Assembly: GCF_011305535.1 (NCBI RefSeq)
Contig: NZ_CP049905.1
Span: 186,001-250,000 of the forward strand
Reading direction: 5' to 3'
Source: Diaphorobacter sp. HDW4B
GTDB taxonomy: Bacteria; Pseudomonadota; Gammaproteobacteria; Burkholderiales; Burkholderiaceae_C
Length of the DNA stretch: 64,000 bases
Position 1 is the first letter of the stretch, and the number at the start of each line of letters is the position of its first letter. Positions 35,452 through 44,275 of the stretch are shown one piece after another. Under the pieces are notes generated by a model that searched no databases, had not been told where the DNA came from, and worked only from the letters and a program-made list of their open reading frames with translations. Position numbers and translations under genes: made by a program.

Positions 35452-37437
35452 CTAGGGTGCCTCAACAACGACAAGCCGAACCTTCGGATCTGGTGCCTCT
35501 GCGGCTGGCAGCTTTTTGGCGAGATCGGCCAACGCAAACGTGTCGTAAACGAAGTCGACGAACTTCACCAAGCCTTGCTTGTTGTTCAAGCCCACGCTGA
35601 GCGCATTGCAAGTAACAGAAGCGTCGATGTCATTCGCTGCGTAGTAGGTCGAGAGTTGTTGGCCGATCCAGAGCGCAATGCGCATACTCATGTCGTCCTG
35701 GAAGAAATGCAAGTTGTTGTGTTTAGCCACTTGAACCACAAGCGGCTCTTGGGTTTCCGTGTTTAACCAAGGAAGGGGCTTGCCTTCTGGAAACTTTTTT
35801 CCGTACAGGAACAGCCGCACGTTTCGAACCTCAATGCGCGTAGTTCTTAGTGAAGCAAACCGGGTCATGTGGTTCGCAGTGGCCGAGAGGAAGTGGGTCG
35901 CTATGTCGTGTCGAAGTCGGCCGACCACATGCAGACCTTCTTTCGCCGCATAGTCGATGAACTTTGAGATCAACAAGGCCAGTTGCCGACCTTTTACGAG
36001 CCTAAGGTCGTATTCCTTGCCATTGATGATCAGTCCTCGGGCGACCAGGTCCTCCGTTTTGTGCGCAGGCATCCGATTCTCAATGACCTCGATGGGCAAT
36101 GCGACAGCGAACTGCGCGGTCTGCACAGGGTTCGCGAGCTTCTCAGGTCGCGTTGCTGCATTCAGATCACACTGCTGCGTAATATGAACTAGGCATTCCG
36201 TATCGGGCGACAGGTTCTCAGGCGCCAAGACGGCGCCGAATGGCACCAGCCGATTGAATTTCTTCAAGGCTTCCGCAGGATCCACAGAGTCGAGTGCCTC
36301 CGGCACCGAGAAGCCCGTCCACGTAAAGTGTGAGACCAGATCGCGTCCGGCTTTCGACTTCACGAAGGGGGCGATAAAGCGCTGACCAATTGTTGGCGGC
36401 CCTGGCGCTTTCTTGAACTGCTGCTGGAAGCAGGTGTCTAGGGCCTCGATGGCCTTGCCTACGGACGGCGATGACTCGACGTGCCAAAGATACTCTCGGG
36501 CCATCAACTCATTCAGATGCTCATCATAGGGATCGTTGTCCGTGAATGCGCTGAGGTGAATTTCCTGCATAGCGCCTGCATCAAGATTCCAAAGCGCGAC
36601 GTTTGCCTTTTCACGCGCTGTCTCAAGCGCCTTCATCCAAGAGCGCATGAAGACCCGCATGTGTTGCGCCACATCACGCTGGCGGAATAGCTGTTGGTAG
36701 CACAGCGTGAGTCCCGGAGCGCCAAAATCTTTTCGTCGGATCTCGGCCTTGGGCAACAGTAGGAGACCCGCGGCACTGATATTGGATTCGGTGCTGAACC
36801 GCAGTCTCTCTTGCATAAGCTCATCACTGTTGGACATGACCACGATGCAAGGAAGAGGTGCAGGATAGGTGACGTTTCCCATCTCCATGAGGTAGTCAAC
36901 AATCTCATCCACCGCGCCCGCACTCTTGTGCAGAACTAGATCAAGGATCAGAAAATCGTACTGGAGCAACGTCAGCGGCTGACTTGGTCTGGCGCTGGCG
37001 AAAGTTGTTTCAAATTCTGGTGCTGGAAATGCCTTCTCGACCTGCGATCTCAAGTCAGCGACCATAGCCGCACGTTCAAGGAAACCAGCCAGTGGACCCG
37101 TTAACAGAGGCGTGGCGTTGTTCCGGAAGTAGTCGGACAGAAGCACGTCACGCACAAACTCGGTCGAACTCAAGTACGCCAGCGCCTTGACCGGCTCCTC
37201 CTCGTCAAGCGACGGGAAGCTCTTGATATGCATCACGATCGGCCAAAGTTCCTCAATCTCCGGACTGGTCAGGTCACCGAAGACTTGAGCAATATTCGCC
37301 GTGTGGTCCGTTAGGTGAGCGTATGTCAGGCCCGCAAGTTCGTCGTCAATCACCATAACCTTCACAGCCGGTGTGGTTAGGACGGGCGCAACCTCAGAGG
37401 TTGCCGCCGCAGCAACGCTTTCGACCTGTGCAGTCAT
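35452..37437 (-). CDS. Large protein with a split receiver (REC) domain, fifth gene of the ssp-like operon
   Basis: A 661-residue protein I cannot name. The first 235 residues read as a response-regulator receiver domain interrupted by roughly 110 residues. The acidic pair is in VMVIDDE (Asp31-Asp32), the phosphoacceptor strand in DFLILDLVLHK (Asp166), the Ser/Thr strand in CIVVMSNSDE (Ser202) and the Lys in LLLLPKAEIR (Lys230). The remaining 400 residues match no family I recognise and contain no obvious nuclease or DNA-binding motif. Its start overlaps the stop of the dual-GHKL gene by 4 bp. That partner has a histidine-kinase-like half, so phosphotransfer between them is a natural hypothesis. 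Confidence 0.75.
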   Translation of the reverse strand: MTAQVESVAAAATSEVAPVLTTPAVKVMVIDDELAGLTYAHLTDHTANIAQVFGDLTSPEIEELWPIVMHIKSFPSLDEEEPVKALAYLSSTEFVRDVLLSDYFRNNATPLLTGPLAGFLERAAMVADLRSQVEKAFPAPEFETTFASARPSQPLTLLQYDFLILDLVLHKSAGAVDEIVDYLMEMGNVTYPAPLPCIVVMSNSDELMQERLRFSTESNISAAGLLLLPKAEIRRKDFGAPGLTLCYQQLFRQRDVAQHMRVFMRSWMKALETAREKANVALWNLDAGAMQEIHLSAFTDNDPYDEHLNELMAREYLWHVESSPSVGKAIEALDTCFQQQFKKAPGPPTIGQRFIAPFVKSKAGRDLVSHFTWTGFSVPEALDSVDPAEALKKFNRLVPFGAVLAPENLSPDTECLVHITQQCDLNAATRPEKLANPVQTAQFAVALPIEVIENRMPAHKTEDLVARGLIINGKEYDLRLVKGRQLALLISKFIDYAAKEGLHVVGRLRHDIATHFLSATANHMTRFASLRTTRIEVRNVRLFLYGKKFPEGKPLPWLNTETQEPLVVQVAKHNNLHFFQDDMSMRIALWIGQQLSTYYAANDIDASVTCNALSVGLNNKQGLVKFVDFVYDTFALADLAKKLPAAEAPDPKVRLVVVEAP

Positions 37438-39779
37438 GCCTCCTCCTTCGGCAACTCGATAGTGAACGTGCGCAGTCGACCGTCATCCTCTGGAAGCTCG
37501 TCAAGGTAGATGCGTCCTCCGTGATAGTCGACAAGCTCGGCCGCGATGTAAAGGCCCAGACCCTTCCCTTTTTTTCGCGTGGAGTAGTAGGGCTTGAATA
37601 TCTCCTTGGCATACTTTGGATCTACGCCAGGTCCGTTGTCAGAAACGCTGATTGTGAGCGCCTTTGAATCAATTTCGATTCGGATCGACCGCTCTACCTC
37701 GCCCTCCTTCAGACCCTGCTGCAACCAATAGACGGAGTTGGTCAGCAGATTCTCTAGCGTTTGCGCGATCAATCCGCGCACCATGTAGACATTCAGAGGC
37801 TTGTCTGCAGCGCCGTCATCCAACGAGATATCGCAAGTAATTTCGTGGCGCTGGAACCTGTTCTTGAAACCAGCCACGATCGTCTTGGTCTGGGCTACCG
37901 CGTCATAGTTCTCCCGCCGGTGCCGTCCTGAAGGGCTCATCGCATCGACAGTTCGAATGCGTTTGTTGGTCGCGATGATCTGAGTGCGTAGGTTGTCAAC
38001 GACTTGAACAACGTCGGCTTTGCCGTCTTTCTTCTGAAGGTCCACCAGCAACTCGCCGGTTCGCTCCGTCAGACGGGACAGTTCATGAATTACGATCTCC
38101 ACGACCAACCCGATATTGGCCAGTTCCAGCAACTCGACCCGGGTCTCCCTCGCCATATTCAGGGAGTTCTTGATTGTCTTCACGTATTCGACCTGACTCT
38201 GCAGCGTCTCCCGGATCTCAGTTATCTTGTGCCGCTGTTCCCTCGGAAGCTCCTTGCCAATCTCATCGATCGCACGAATGGTCTTCTTGAGGCTTTCCTC
38301 CGACTTCTTCAATGATTCGGTGGTCGACTCCTCGGCGATTGCGATCTTCGCTTCGGCCTCTCGGATCGTATTGATGTGAACTCGCAAATCCTTGACGACG
38401 ACGTCCCCCAACAAACTCTTGAGCAGCAATTGCTCGGGGCATGCAACGAGGCGCTCGCGGTTCGCCGAGTCAATCAAGTGTGGGTTGGTGAGGGAAGAGA
38501 TGCTGACACTCCCAATGGTCTGATAGCGGTTCAGCGCGAACCCTTTGGCGCGCAAGGCGCCACTGTCCCATTCAAGCCAGTCGTCCTCCATCCCACCAGT
38601 CTTTCCGACCCGAAAGTTATCGCGGTACAAGGCAAACCCGCCGCACCACTGGTTCAGCTCTTCGGCGATCTCGTTGCGCGTTCGTTCGACGGTGTTGCCG
38701 GTCAGCATTTGACGGTTGAACCAAAGGCAATTGGCCACGAATGGCCCAAGGCGGACAAAGGTATCCGCCGGAAGGCCCAACTCCTGAGTCAGCTCGCGCA
38801 TTTCCCAGGCGCGCGTCTCCGACGACGTTGCATCCCGCCATCGAAGGCTTCGGCGAAGAATCTGCTTTGTCCCATCGATGCCATGAGGGTTGAACGTGAT
38901 GTCCGCCTTGAACTGCGCACAGTTCTCCAACCATGGAGGCAGAGATGCTATCGGCTGTCGCTTGCCGTTGAGAAGAACGTCGACCGGGTAAGGACGTCTT
39001 TCCTTGGCGAAAGGGTTCTGCAGCCGCCTCATGTACCGCTGTATGAAGCCTTGGACTTTTTCCTGCGTCCAGTTGGCAGACAGTTCCTTTATTTCGATCT
39101 GTGTGCCCTGAGCGGTGAGGTCTGCCTCGCCCGCTGATTCGACATCAACGTCGACCTGGTCAAGAAAGAGGCTCGTATCGTCGAATCGATCCCAACGAAA
39201 CTTGATCTCATTCCATCGGGCGCTGCCCTTTTTTGCTGATCGCACGGTTGCAACATTACCCAACCGCATCATCGACAACCGACCGATACCCTTCTCACCA
39301 AGAAGTGGTGAGTCGCCGGGATTTGCAGTGCGTTTGGCCAGGAGTTTTCCTGGGGTTCCGATAACCAGGAAGCGATCGGAGAGTTCGTCTGCGCTCATGC
39401 CCACCCCGGTGTCGGATATCTTGAGGGACTGCTCCTGACGAAATTCCTTCAGGTGCTCAGCAAAGTCGACGCGGCTTTCGATGTATCCATGCAGCCGCTC
39501 AATCAACTCTGATCGCTGCGCCATCGACACGTCCGGCGAGATAGCTTTGTCCACTCGCTCCAGCGCCTCCTGCTTCGTGACCTTCTTCTGACGAATTTGC
39601 TCTTCTAGCAAGGCCAACGCGGCGAGGTCAGCAAATGAGTGAATCTCCACGCTCACGCGCGGCGATCGAGCATCGAATGCGTTTTTGATCAGCTCATTCA
39701 GGGCAACGTCATCGGACGTAATCAGTTCGGCACCGAGCTGACGTAGCGCGCGCGCGGCAATCCGGAATCCTCCAGCCAT
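37434..39779 (-). CDS. Protein with two GHKL ATPase domains (MORC/Hsp90-like plus histidine-kinase-like), fourth gene of the ssp-like operon
   Basis: A 781-residue protein. The N-terminal GHKL domain has N-box ALNELIKNAFDA (about 26-37), G1 SDTGVGM (122-128) and G2 GEKGIGRL (161-168). Residues 460-600 are helical, with a dimerisation/phosphoacceptor-like helix holding an H-box, VIHELSRL (His565). The C-terminal second GHKL domain is of kinase type: N-box TLENLLTNSVYW, G1 SVSDNGPGV (711-719), then YYSTRKKGKGLGLYIA. No membrane span, so it is a cytosolic sensor or clamp. It sits 36 bp after the sspD-like gene and overlaps the receiver gene. Not part of the Ssp systems I know. Confidence 0.85.
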   Translation of the reverse strand: MAGGFRIAARALRQLGAELITSDDVALNELIKNAFDARSPRVSVEIHSFADLAALALLEEQIRQKKVTKQEALERVDKAISPDVSMAQRSELIERLHGYIESRVDFAEHLKEFRQEQSLKISDTGVGMSADELSDRFLVIGTPGKLLAKRTANPGDSPLLGEKGIGRLSMMRLGNVATVRSAKKGSARWNEIKFRWDRFDDTSLFLDQVDVDVESAGEADLTAQGTQIEIKELSANWTQEKVQGFIQRYMRRLQNPFAKERRPYPVDVLLNGKRQPIASLPPWLENCAQFKADITFNPHGIDGTKQILRRSLRWRDATSSETRAWEMRELTQELGLPADTFVRLGPFVANCLWFNRQMLTGNTVERTRNEIAEELNQWCGGFALYRDNFRVGKTGGMEDDWLEWDSGALRAKGFALNRYQTIGSVSISSLTNPHLIDSANRERLVACPEQLLLKSLLGDVVVKDLRVHINTIREAEAKIAIAEESTTESLKKSEESLKKTIRAIDEIGKELPREQRHKITEIRETLQSQVEYVKTIKNSLNMARETRVELLELANIGLVVEIVIHELSRLTERTGELLVDLQKKDGKADVVQVVDNLRTQIIATNKRIRTVDAMSPSGRHRRENYDAVAQTKTIVAGFKNRFQRHEITCDISLDDGAADKPLNVYMVRGLIAQTLENLLTNSVYWLQQGLKEGEVERSIRIEIDSKALTISVSDNGPGVDPKYAKEIFKPYYSTRKKGKGLGLYIAAELVDYHGGRIYLDELPEDDGRLRTFTIELPKEEA

Positions 39780-39815
39780 TTTCTTCTCCTTCTTAGCTAG
39801 GCAATGACGTGCAAC

Positions 39816-40718
39816 TCACTTGTGGCACACCAAGCAGGCGCCGCCCCCTTCGTCCTCACCGAACAGATCATCAATATCCGTCGGCTCCACAAATCTAATC
39901 GGGCGTAGCGGGTTAACGGGCTTGCGCGCCTGCTCTCGTGCCTTGCGAGCAATGAAATCTGCCTCAATCGCAGCGATGCGATCCGGCCGCTCAAGGTCAG
40001 AGAGAGATTCGCCCTGCGACCATGTGAAGGGAGACCCATGTTCGCGAGCACTTTTCTCGTAGCGTTTGGCCTCTTCGTAAGCATCCGGGTGGTTGCGCTT
40101 GAGGTTAACCCATTCGATCTTCTGTTGAAAAAAACAAAAGGTGCAACCACTGCGAGATCGCCAGTCGTAGTATTTCGGCAAGCCCAGACCGGACGCCCCC
40201 AACAATTCGATTACACCTTGCTTGTCGATACCGACCTCACGGAACGGATAGACAACTTTCAGGTTCTCTTGCGTAGGCGCAAATCCTTGCCGATAGTCCT
40301 CGTCCGCACGTATTGCCACGTAGCTCGTGATTCGATGTCCTGCAGCCAAACCCGGCCGCAGCCACTGTCGAAACGGAAGCAACTTGAGTTGACGCGTGCA
40401 CCATCGAGTGCTTGCTGACGGCAGGAAATGCCCGTACTCGCGCAGCCAGAAATCGAAGTCTCGGTCGGGGTTCAGGCGAAGAATCGCTTTGCCTAAGAAG
40501 CCTTCGAGCCGCCCTAGAAACTCGTAGACCTCGGGCAGTTCCTTGCCGGTGTCCGTGAAGAAGTACTCAAGGTCGAGCTCTGGATGGTGCTGTCGCATAT
40601 AGACCGCAAGAGCTGCACTGTCCCTGCCGCCTGACAGTCCCAGCACATGCCGTTGGATCACGTTGACCGTTTCAGTACAGGGCGCCTTCGGCGTTGAATT
40701 TGCGATCGCAACGGTCAT
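39816..40718 (-). CDS. sspD: PAPS-reductase-fold ATP pyrophosphatase, SspD/DndC-like
   Basis: A 300-residue protein of the adenine-nucleotide alpha-hydrolase/PAPS reductase family. The PP-loop is GLSGGRDSAALAVY (Ser29-Ser34), with YFFTDTGKELPEVYEFL following. Conserved cysteines are in TRWCTRQLK, SGCTFCFFQQ and a C-terminal ACLVCHK, consistent with an iron-sulfur or sulfur-relay role. In DNA phosphorothioation systems this type of protein activates the DNA backbone with ATP for sulfur insertion. It overlaps the large ATPase gene by 4 bp. SspD rather than DndC is chosen because DUF4007 and the large P-loop protein accompany it and no dndB, D or E is present. Confidence 0.85.
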   Translation of the reverse strand: MTVAIANSTPKAPCTETVNVIQRHVLGLSGGRDSAALAVYMRQHHPELDLEYFFTDTGKELPEVYEFLGRLEGFLGKAILRLNPDRDFDFWLREYGHFLPSASTRWCTRQLKLLPFRQWLRPGLAAGHRITSYVAIRADEDYRQGFAPTQENLKVVYPFREVGIDKQGVIELLGASGLGLPKYYDWRSRSGCTFCFFQQKIEWVNLKRNHPDAYEEAKRYEKSAREHGSPFTWSQGESLSDLERPDRIAAIEADFIARKAREQARKPVNPLRPIRFVEPTDIDDLFGEDEGGGACLVCHK

Positions 40719-43700
40719 CGTGAAACCTTTTCGTTTGAACTCACCGCCTCAACCAGCTTTGTTCCCGCCTGTGCCAGCGCCGCAAGAAACACTTCGCGCT
40801 TTACGTCCTTGAACTGCTTCATGATCGCGTCAGAGAGTTGCTGGATGTGCCGATTCTCCGCTGGCGAGATATCGAAGCTCTCGGAAACAGTCTTGCCTTT
40901 CTGGCCTGTCCCGAACACGACCGCGATGGCGTTGCGTGTCGGTTCGCGGTGCTGGACCGAACTGACCGCTTCGACTTGGCGGAACTGGAGTCCCCACTGG
41001 GCCAGCTGAATCAAGGCCGCATCGATGTCTTGATCAGTCCACTCGCGCGGAGGTTTGTTCACCGCTGGGCTCAATAGGCTCTCGATCGATTCGGGATCGC
41101 GACTGAGGATGGACAGCCGGCTTGCAAACGTGTCGAGCCGAAAGTCGCCGGAGATGCCCACGACGTTCTTAGCCCGACGTCGAACTGCGTCAACGTCTTC
41201 ATCAGAGGTGAACGATGCATCGAGCGTTTCCAGCGTTCGCGTCATCACACGCGCAAGCATGCTGGAGTAAGCACTCTGCATTTCCTCGAGCGCGGTCCCG
41301 AGCGCGTCCAGGTACTCCTGCACGGACAGACCTTCGAACAGCACCGGCAGGTCCACAAATAACACCCGATGCGGGTCGCTCGCTTTGCCGAGCGTGTCAC
41401 GCACCGCGCGCGTTCGTTCGCCCATCAGCTGCGTTCGACGCGACCACGGCGGAAGGTCGAAGACGAGTGAGACGAGCCCACGAGCAGCTTCCAGCGGCTC
41501 GGACGCGACAGTTCGTCCGACCTTGCGCAGATGCTTGGCGACGCCCTTCAGAATGTCTCGTCTGTATTCGTTGATTTGCACATGACGGATGGCAAATCGG
41601 CCTGCATCCTGCAGAGCCTCGTCAATGTCGACTTCGCTAAGTTGCGGAATGAACATACCGTCCTTGTAGACGGCCATGCGATGCTGATTGGCCAGCGCAA
41701 ATGCAAGCCAAAGCACTGGCAAAACCCCTGCCCTCACGCCATACGGTGGCGCTTGCCACAAGCGATGCAGGTCTGTCAGCGACACTGCGGCTGCCGCATC
41801 CACAATCATTGCGACTCCGGCGTCCCACAGTGCCACGAAGCTTCCGGCTCGTGAAGCGATCGGATCTCCCGCAACAGGAGCGGCAAAGCCATAGCGGGCC
41901 GATTCGCCGGTCTCGTTTTCACCATCGAGAGTCCGATGCAGGCCGCTAGCCTCCAGCAGATTGTGATACAGGCCGGCTTCCGCCGGAAAGCCCTCCAAGC
42001 CTAGGCGTCTGCGTTCCGCGCCCTTCAACATCGCATAGAGCAGATCCTTGCGAGCTTTCGTGCTGTTCGATGATGGAACATCTCGGTTGATAAGCTCACT
42101 GAAGACATGCGGAGCTTTGTAGAACACCCGATCGGCAAAAACCGATGCCAGATGCGGCAAGCTTGACGACAGTGCGTTCGATGAGACAGGTGCCAAGCCA
42201 AGCGATTCAACATTGAGCCACTGGATGCTGAGCAAAGCGTCCCGCAGTTCCTCTTCCAGGCGCGTTCTTACATCGGTGGTCCGCGCATCGAGTTCCCGGC
42301 GCCCCACCGCATCGTTCTCGAGTTCCGAGCGCTGCCGCCGAATGCGGTCGTACGCCATCAGTTCACGACCCAACTCGCGAATCGTTTCACCATTGCGCGG
42401 AATGCCTACCAGGACCGGACGCGCCGCATCCACCTGCCAGTCGAGCTTGCGAACGAGATTAGCGGCCTGCCGAACTGTTTGAGCACGTGCCGGCAACACC
42501 AGCAGGAATGCGCCGAATGCGCTGCTCTTTCCAAGCGATTTTCCAGGCTCACCGCACAACGCCGAAGCCCGATCGAGCCCCTCCAGGACGTGATTGGCAT
42601 GCGTCATCAGCGGCAACATCCAGCGCAGGGTGCCAGTCTCGCAGTAATGACGTTTGGCAAGCACCGGTTGCAGGCGAACTAAGTTGGCCAGTTGCGCAAG
42701 ATCCGGTTCATCAATCGTGCCGAGCGCTTCCGCAAGCGCTGCGTCCAAGTCGAAATCACTTCCCTCGGAGATGGCCCACGAACCCAAGTGCCGCTTGAAG
42801 GACACAACGGCCCAACGACGGAGGTCTTGGAGCAACTCCTGCAACTTGCTGGCGCCGAGATCGGATCCGTCAGCATTGCGTACGCAAGCGCCCAGCACAG
42901 CTTCGTCGGCAACAAGCCCGGATCCGTTTCTGAAGAGATCGATCAATGCGATCGTTTTCACCAGTTGCACGTGCAGATCGTCGTCCCGGTGCTTCTGTTC
43001 GGTTCGCTCGACGGCTTCCACACTCTGGGACCAACGATGACTGTCTGTGGAGGCAAGGATGCTCGGTTCGAGATTCGTACGCAGATAGTCCCAATAGGCG
43101 GCCGGCGTATACGTCGCTCTGGACGACGCGAGTGTCGATTGGAGGAATTCGCGAAAGCTTCGCGCTTCAGCGGAGGCGAGGAATCCGAAAGTACTGCGCT
43201 CGTTCTGCCCGAAACGGCGCTTGGACACGGGGCCGAGCAGTGCGGCGGTCACTGGGTGCAGCGGCCAGCAAAGGTCGAGCCGCGCTGCAAATTCAGGGTT
43301 TAGTGCCGGCCGGCGGTGCCGGATGGATTCCGCCACTTGCTTCGCGACAGCGAAGGATTCGGGATGCGCGCACGATGAATGGATCGCACGGCCCGTCAAT
43401 TCGACAACCTCATCCGAAGCGGCAATGAGCGGAATGTCGATGTAGCGCCCTTGCACCTTGCGCCACTCGTCGCGCAACTCCGAGCCCAAGCGATGCGCGT
43501 ACTGCTCGAAAGATTGGTGAAGAATACCCACCACAATGAGCTTGCCTTTGGCTCGGCCCGCCAGGTCGGCCAGCTCCTGATAGAAGTAGACATCATCGCC
43601 GTCGCTGGCGGATGCCTCAAGGAACTTACCAAGTTCGTCGATGACCAACAATACGCCGTTGCCGACGCGTCGCTCAGCTTCGTCAGATAGTGACCGGAAC

Positions 43701-44275
43701 AGCGTAGCCAGCCGTTGCCTCGATCCCGACTTAGTCGTCGAAACAACCTCCGTACTTGCGCGTTCGTCTAGGCACGCCCCCACCGCATCGACAACGCTTC
43801 CGCGGTGGCCGACCACTGGAAGGATTAACCAGCCGTCCTTTGAAGCCGAGAACACTTGCGCGATGTCAGATTTCTCGTGGCCATCGAGTTCAAGCACGTC
43901 CTTGGCAGCTCGTCTGACGGTTCTGTCTGGCGCCACCAAGCTGCACAAAGCCACTGCCAAGGACGATTTACCACCACCGAAGGGGCCGGTCCAGATGAAC
44001 GCGCGTTGGGGCGTCTGCAGAACATGTCGTGCTGTGGCCTCCAGTACGTGCCGTGCCGTGCCTTGGCAGATGTATCCGCGAAGCGCATCAATGCTCCCGA
44101 AGTCAACATCGAGCCGAACCGCCCGCTGGAATTGCCTAGTCAGCGTGACTTCATCAGCCAGTAGCGGACCTTCGCGAGGCACAGACTCCACGGCTGCCAA
44201 TGAAGACGAAACGGATGACTTGGATGGCAACTTCTTCCGCGGGCGAGCGGCCTCGGCGACTTTCTGCTTAGACAT
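40715..44275 (-). CDS. sspC: Large P-loop ATPase, SspC-like
   Basis: About 1186 residues. Walker A is FIWTGPFGGGKSSLAVALC (about 93-111 from this start) and Walker B is GVLLVIDELGKFLEAS (about 207-222); the remainder is largely helical. Similar P-loop proteins occur beside DUF4007 and PAPS-reductase-like genes and are distantly like BrxC/PglY, but no pglZ or brx companion is present. The start at 44275 lies inside the end of the upstream DUF4007 gene (8-bp overlap), indicating coupling. It probably supplies ATP-driven remodelling to the modification complex. Confidence 0.8.
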   Translation of the reverse strand: MSKQKVAEAARPRKKLPSKSSVSSSLAAVESVPREGPLLADEVTLTRQFQRAVRLDVDFGSIDALRGYICQGTARHVLEATARHVLQTPQRAFIWTGPFGGGKSSLAVALCSLVAPDRTVRRAAKDVLELDGHEKSDIAQVFSASKDGWLILPVVGHRGSVVDAVGACLDERASTEVVSTTKSGSRQRLATLFRSLSDEAERRVGNGVLLVIDELGKFLEASASDGDDVYFYQELADLAGRAKGKLIVVGILHQSFEQYAHRLGSELRDEWRKVQGRYIDIPLIAASDEVVELTGRAIHSSCAHPESFAVAKQVAESIRHRRPALNPEFAARLDLCWPLHPVTAALLGPVSKRRFGQNERSTFGFLASAEARSFREFLQSTLASSRATYTPAAYWDYLRTNLEPSILASTDSHRWSQSVEAVERTEQKHRDDDLHVQLVKTIALIDLFRNGSGLVADEAVLGACVRNADGSDLGASKLQELLQDLRRWAVVSFKRHLGSWAISEGSDFDLDAALAEALGTIDEPDLAQLANLVRLQPVLAKRHYCETGTLRWMLPLMTHANHVLEGLDRASALCGEPGKSLGKSSAFGAFLLVLPARAQTVRQAANLVRKLDWQVDAARPVLVGIPRNGETIRELGRELMAYDRIRRQRSELENDAVGRRELDARTTDVRTRLEEELRDALLSIQWLNVESLGLAPVSSNALSSSLPHLASVFADRVFYKAPHVFSELINRDVPSSNSTKARKDLLYAMLKGAERRRLGLEGFPAEAGLYHNLLEASGLHRTLDGENETGESARYGFAAPVAGDPIASRAGSFVALWDAGVAMIVDAAAAVSLTDLHRLWQAPPYGVRAGVLPVLWLAFALANQHRMAVYKDGMFIPQLSEVDIDEALQDAGRFAIRHVQINEYRRDILKGVAKHLRKVGRTVASEPLEAARGLVSLVFDLPPWSRRTQLMGERTRAVRDTLGKASDPHRVLFVDLPVLFEGLSVQEYLDALGTALEEMQSAYSSMLARVMTRTLETLDASFTSDEDVDAVRRRAKNVVGISGDFRLDTFASRLSILSRDPESIESLLSPAVNKPPREWTDQDIDAALIQLAQWGLQFRQVEAVSSVQHREPTRNAIAVVFGTGQKGKTVSESFDISPAENRHIQQLSDAIMKQFKDVKREVFLAALAQAGTKLVEAVSSNEKVSR

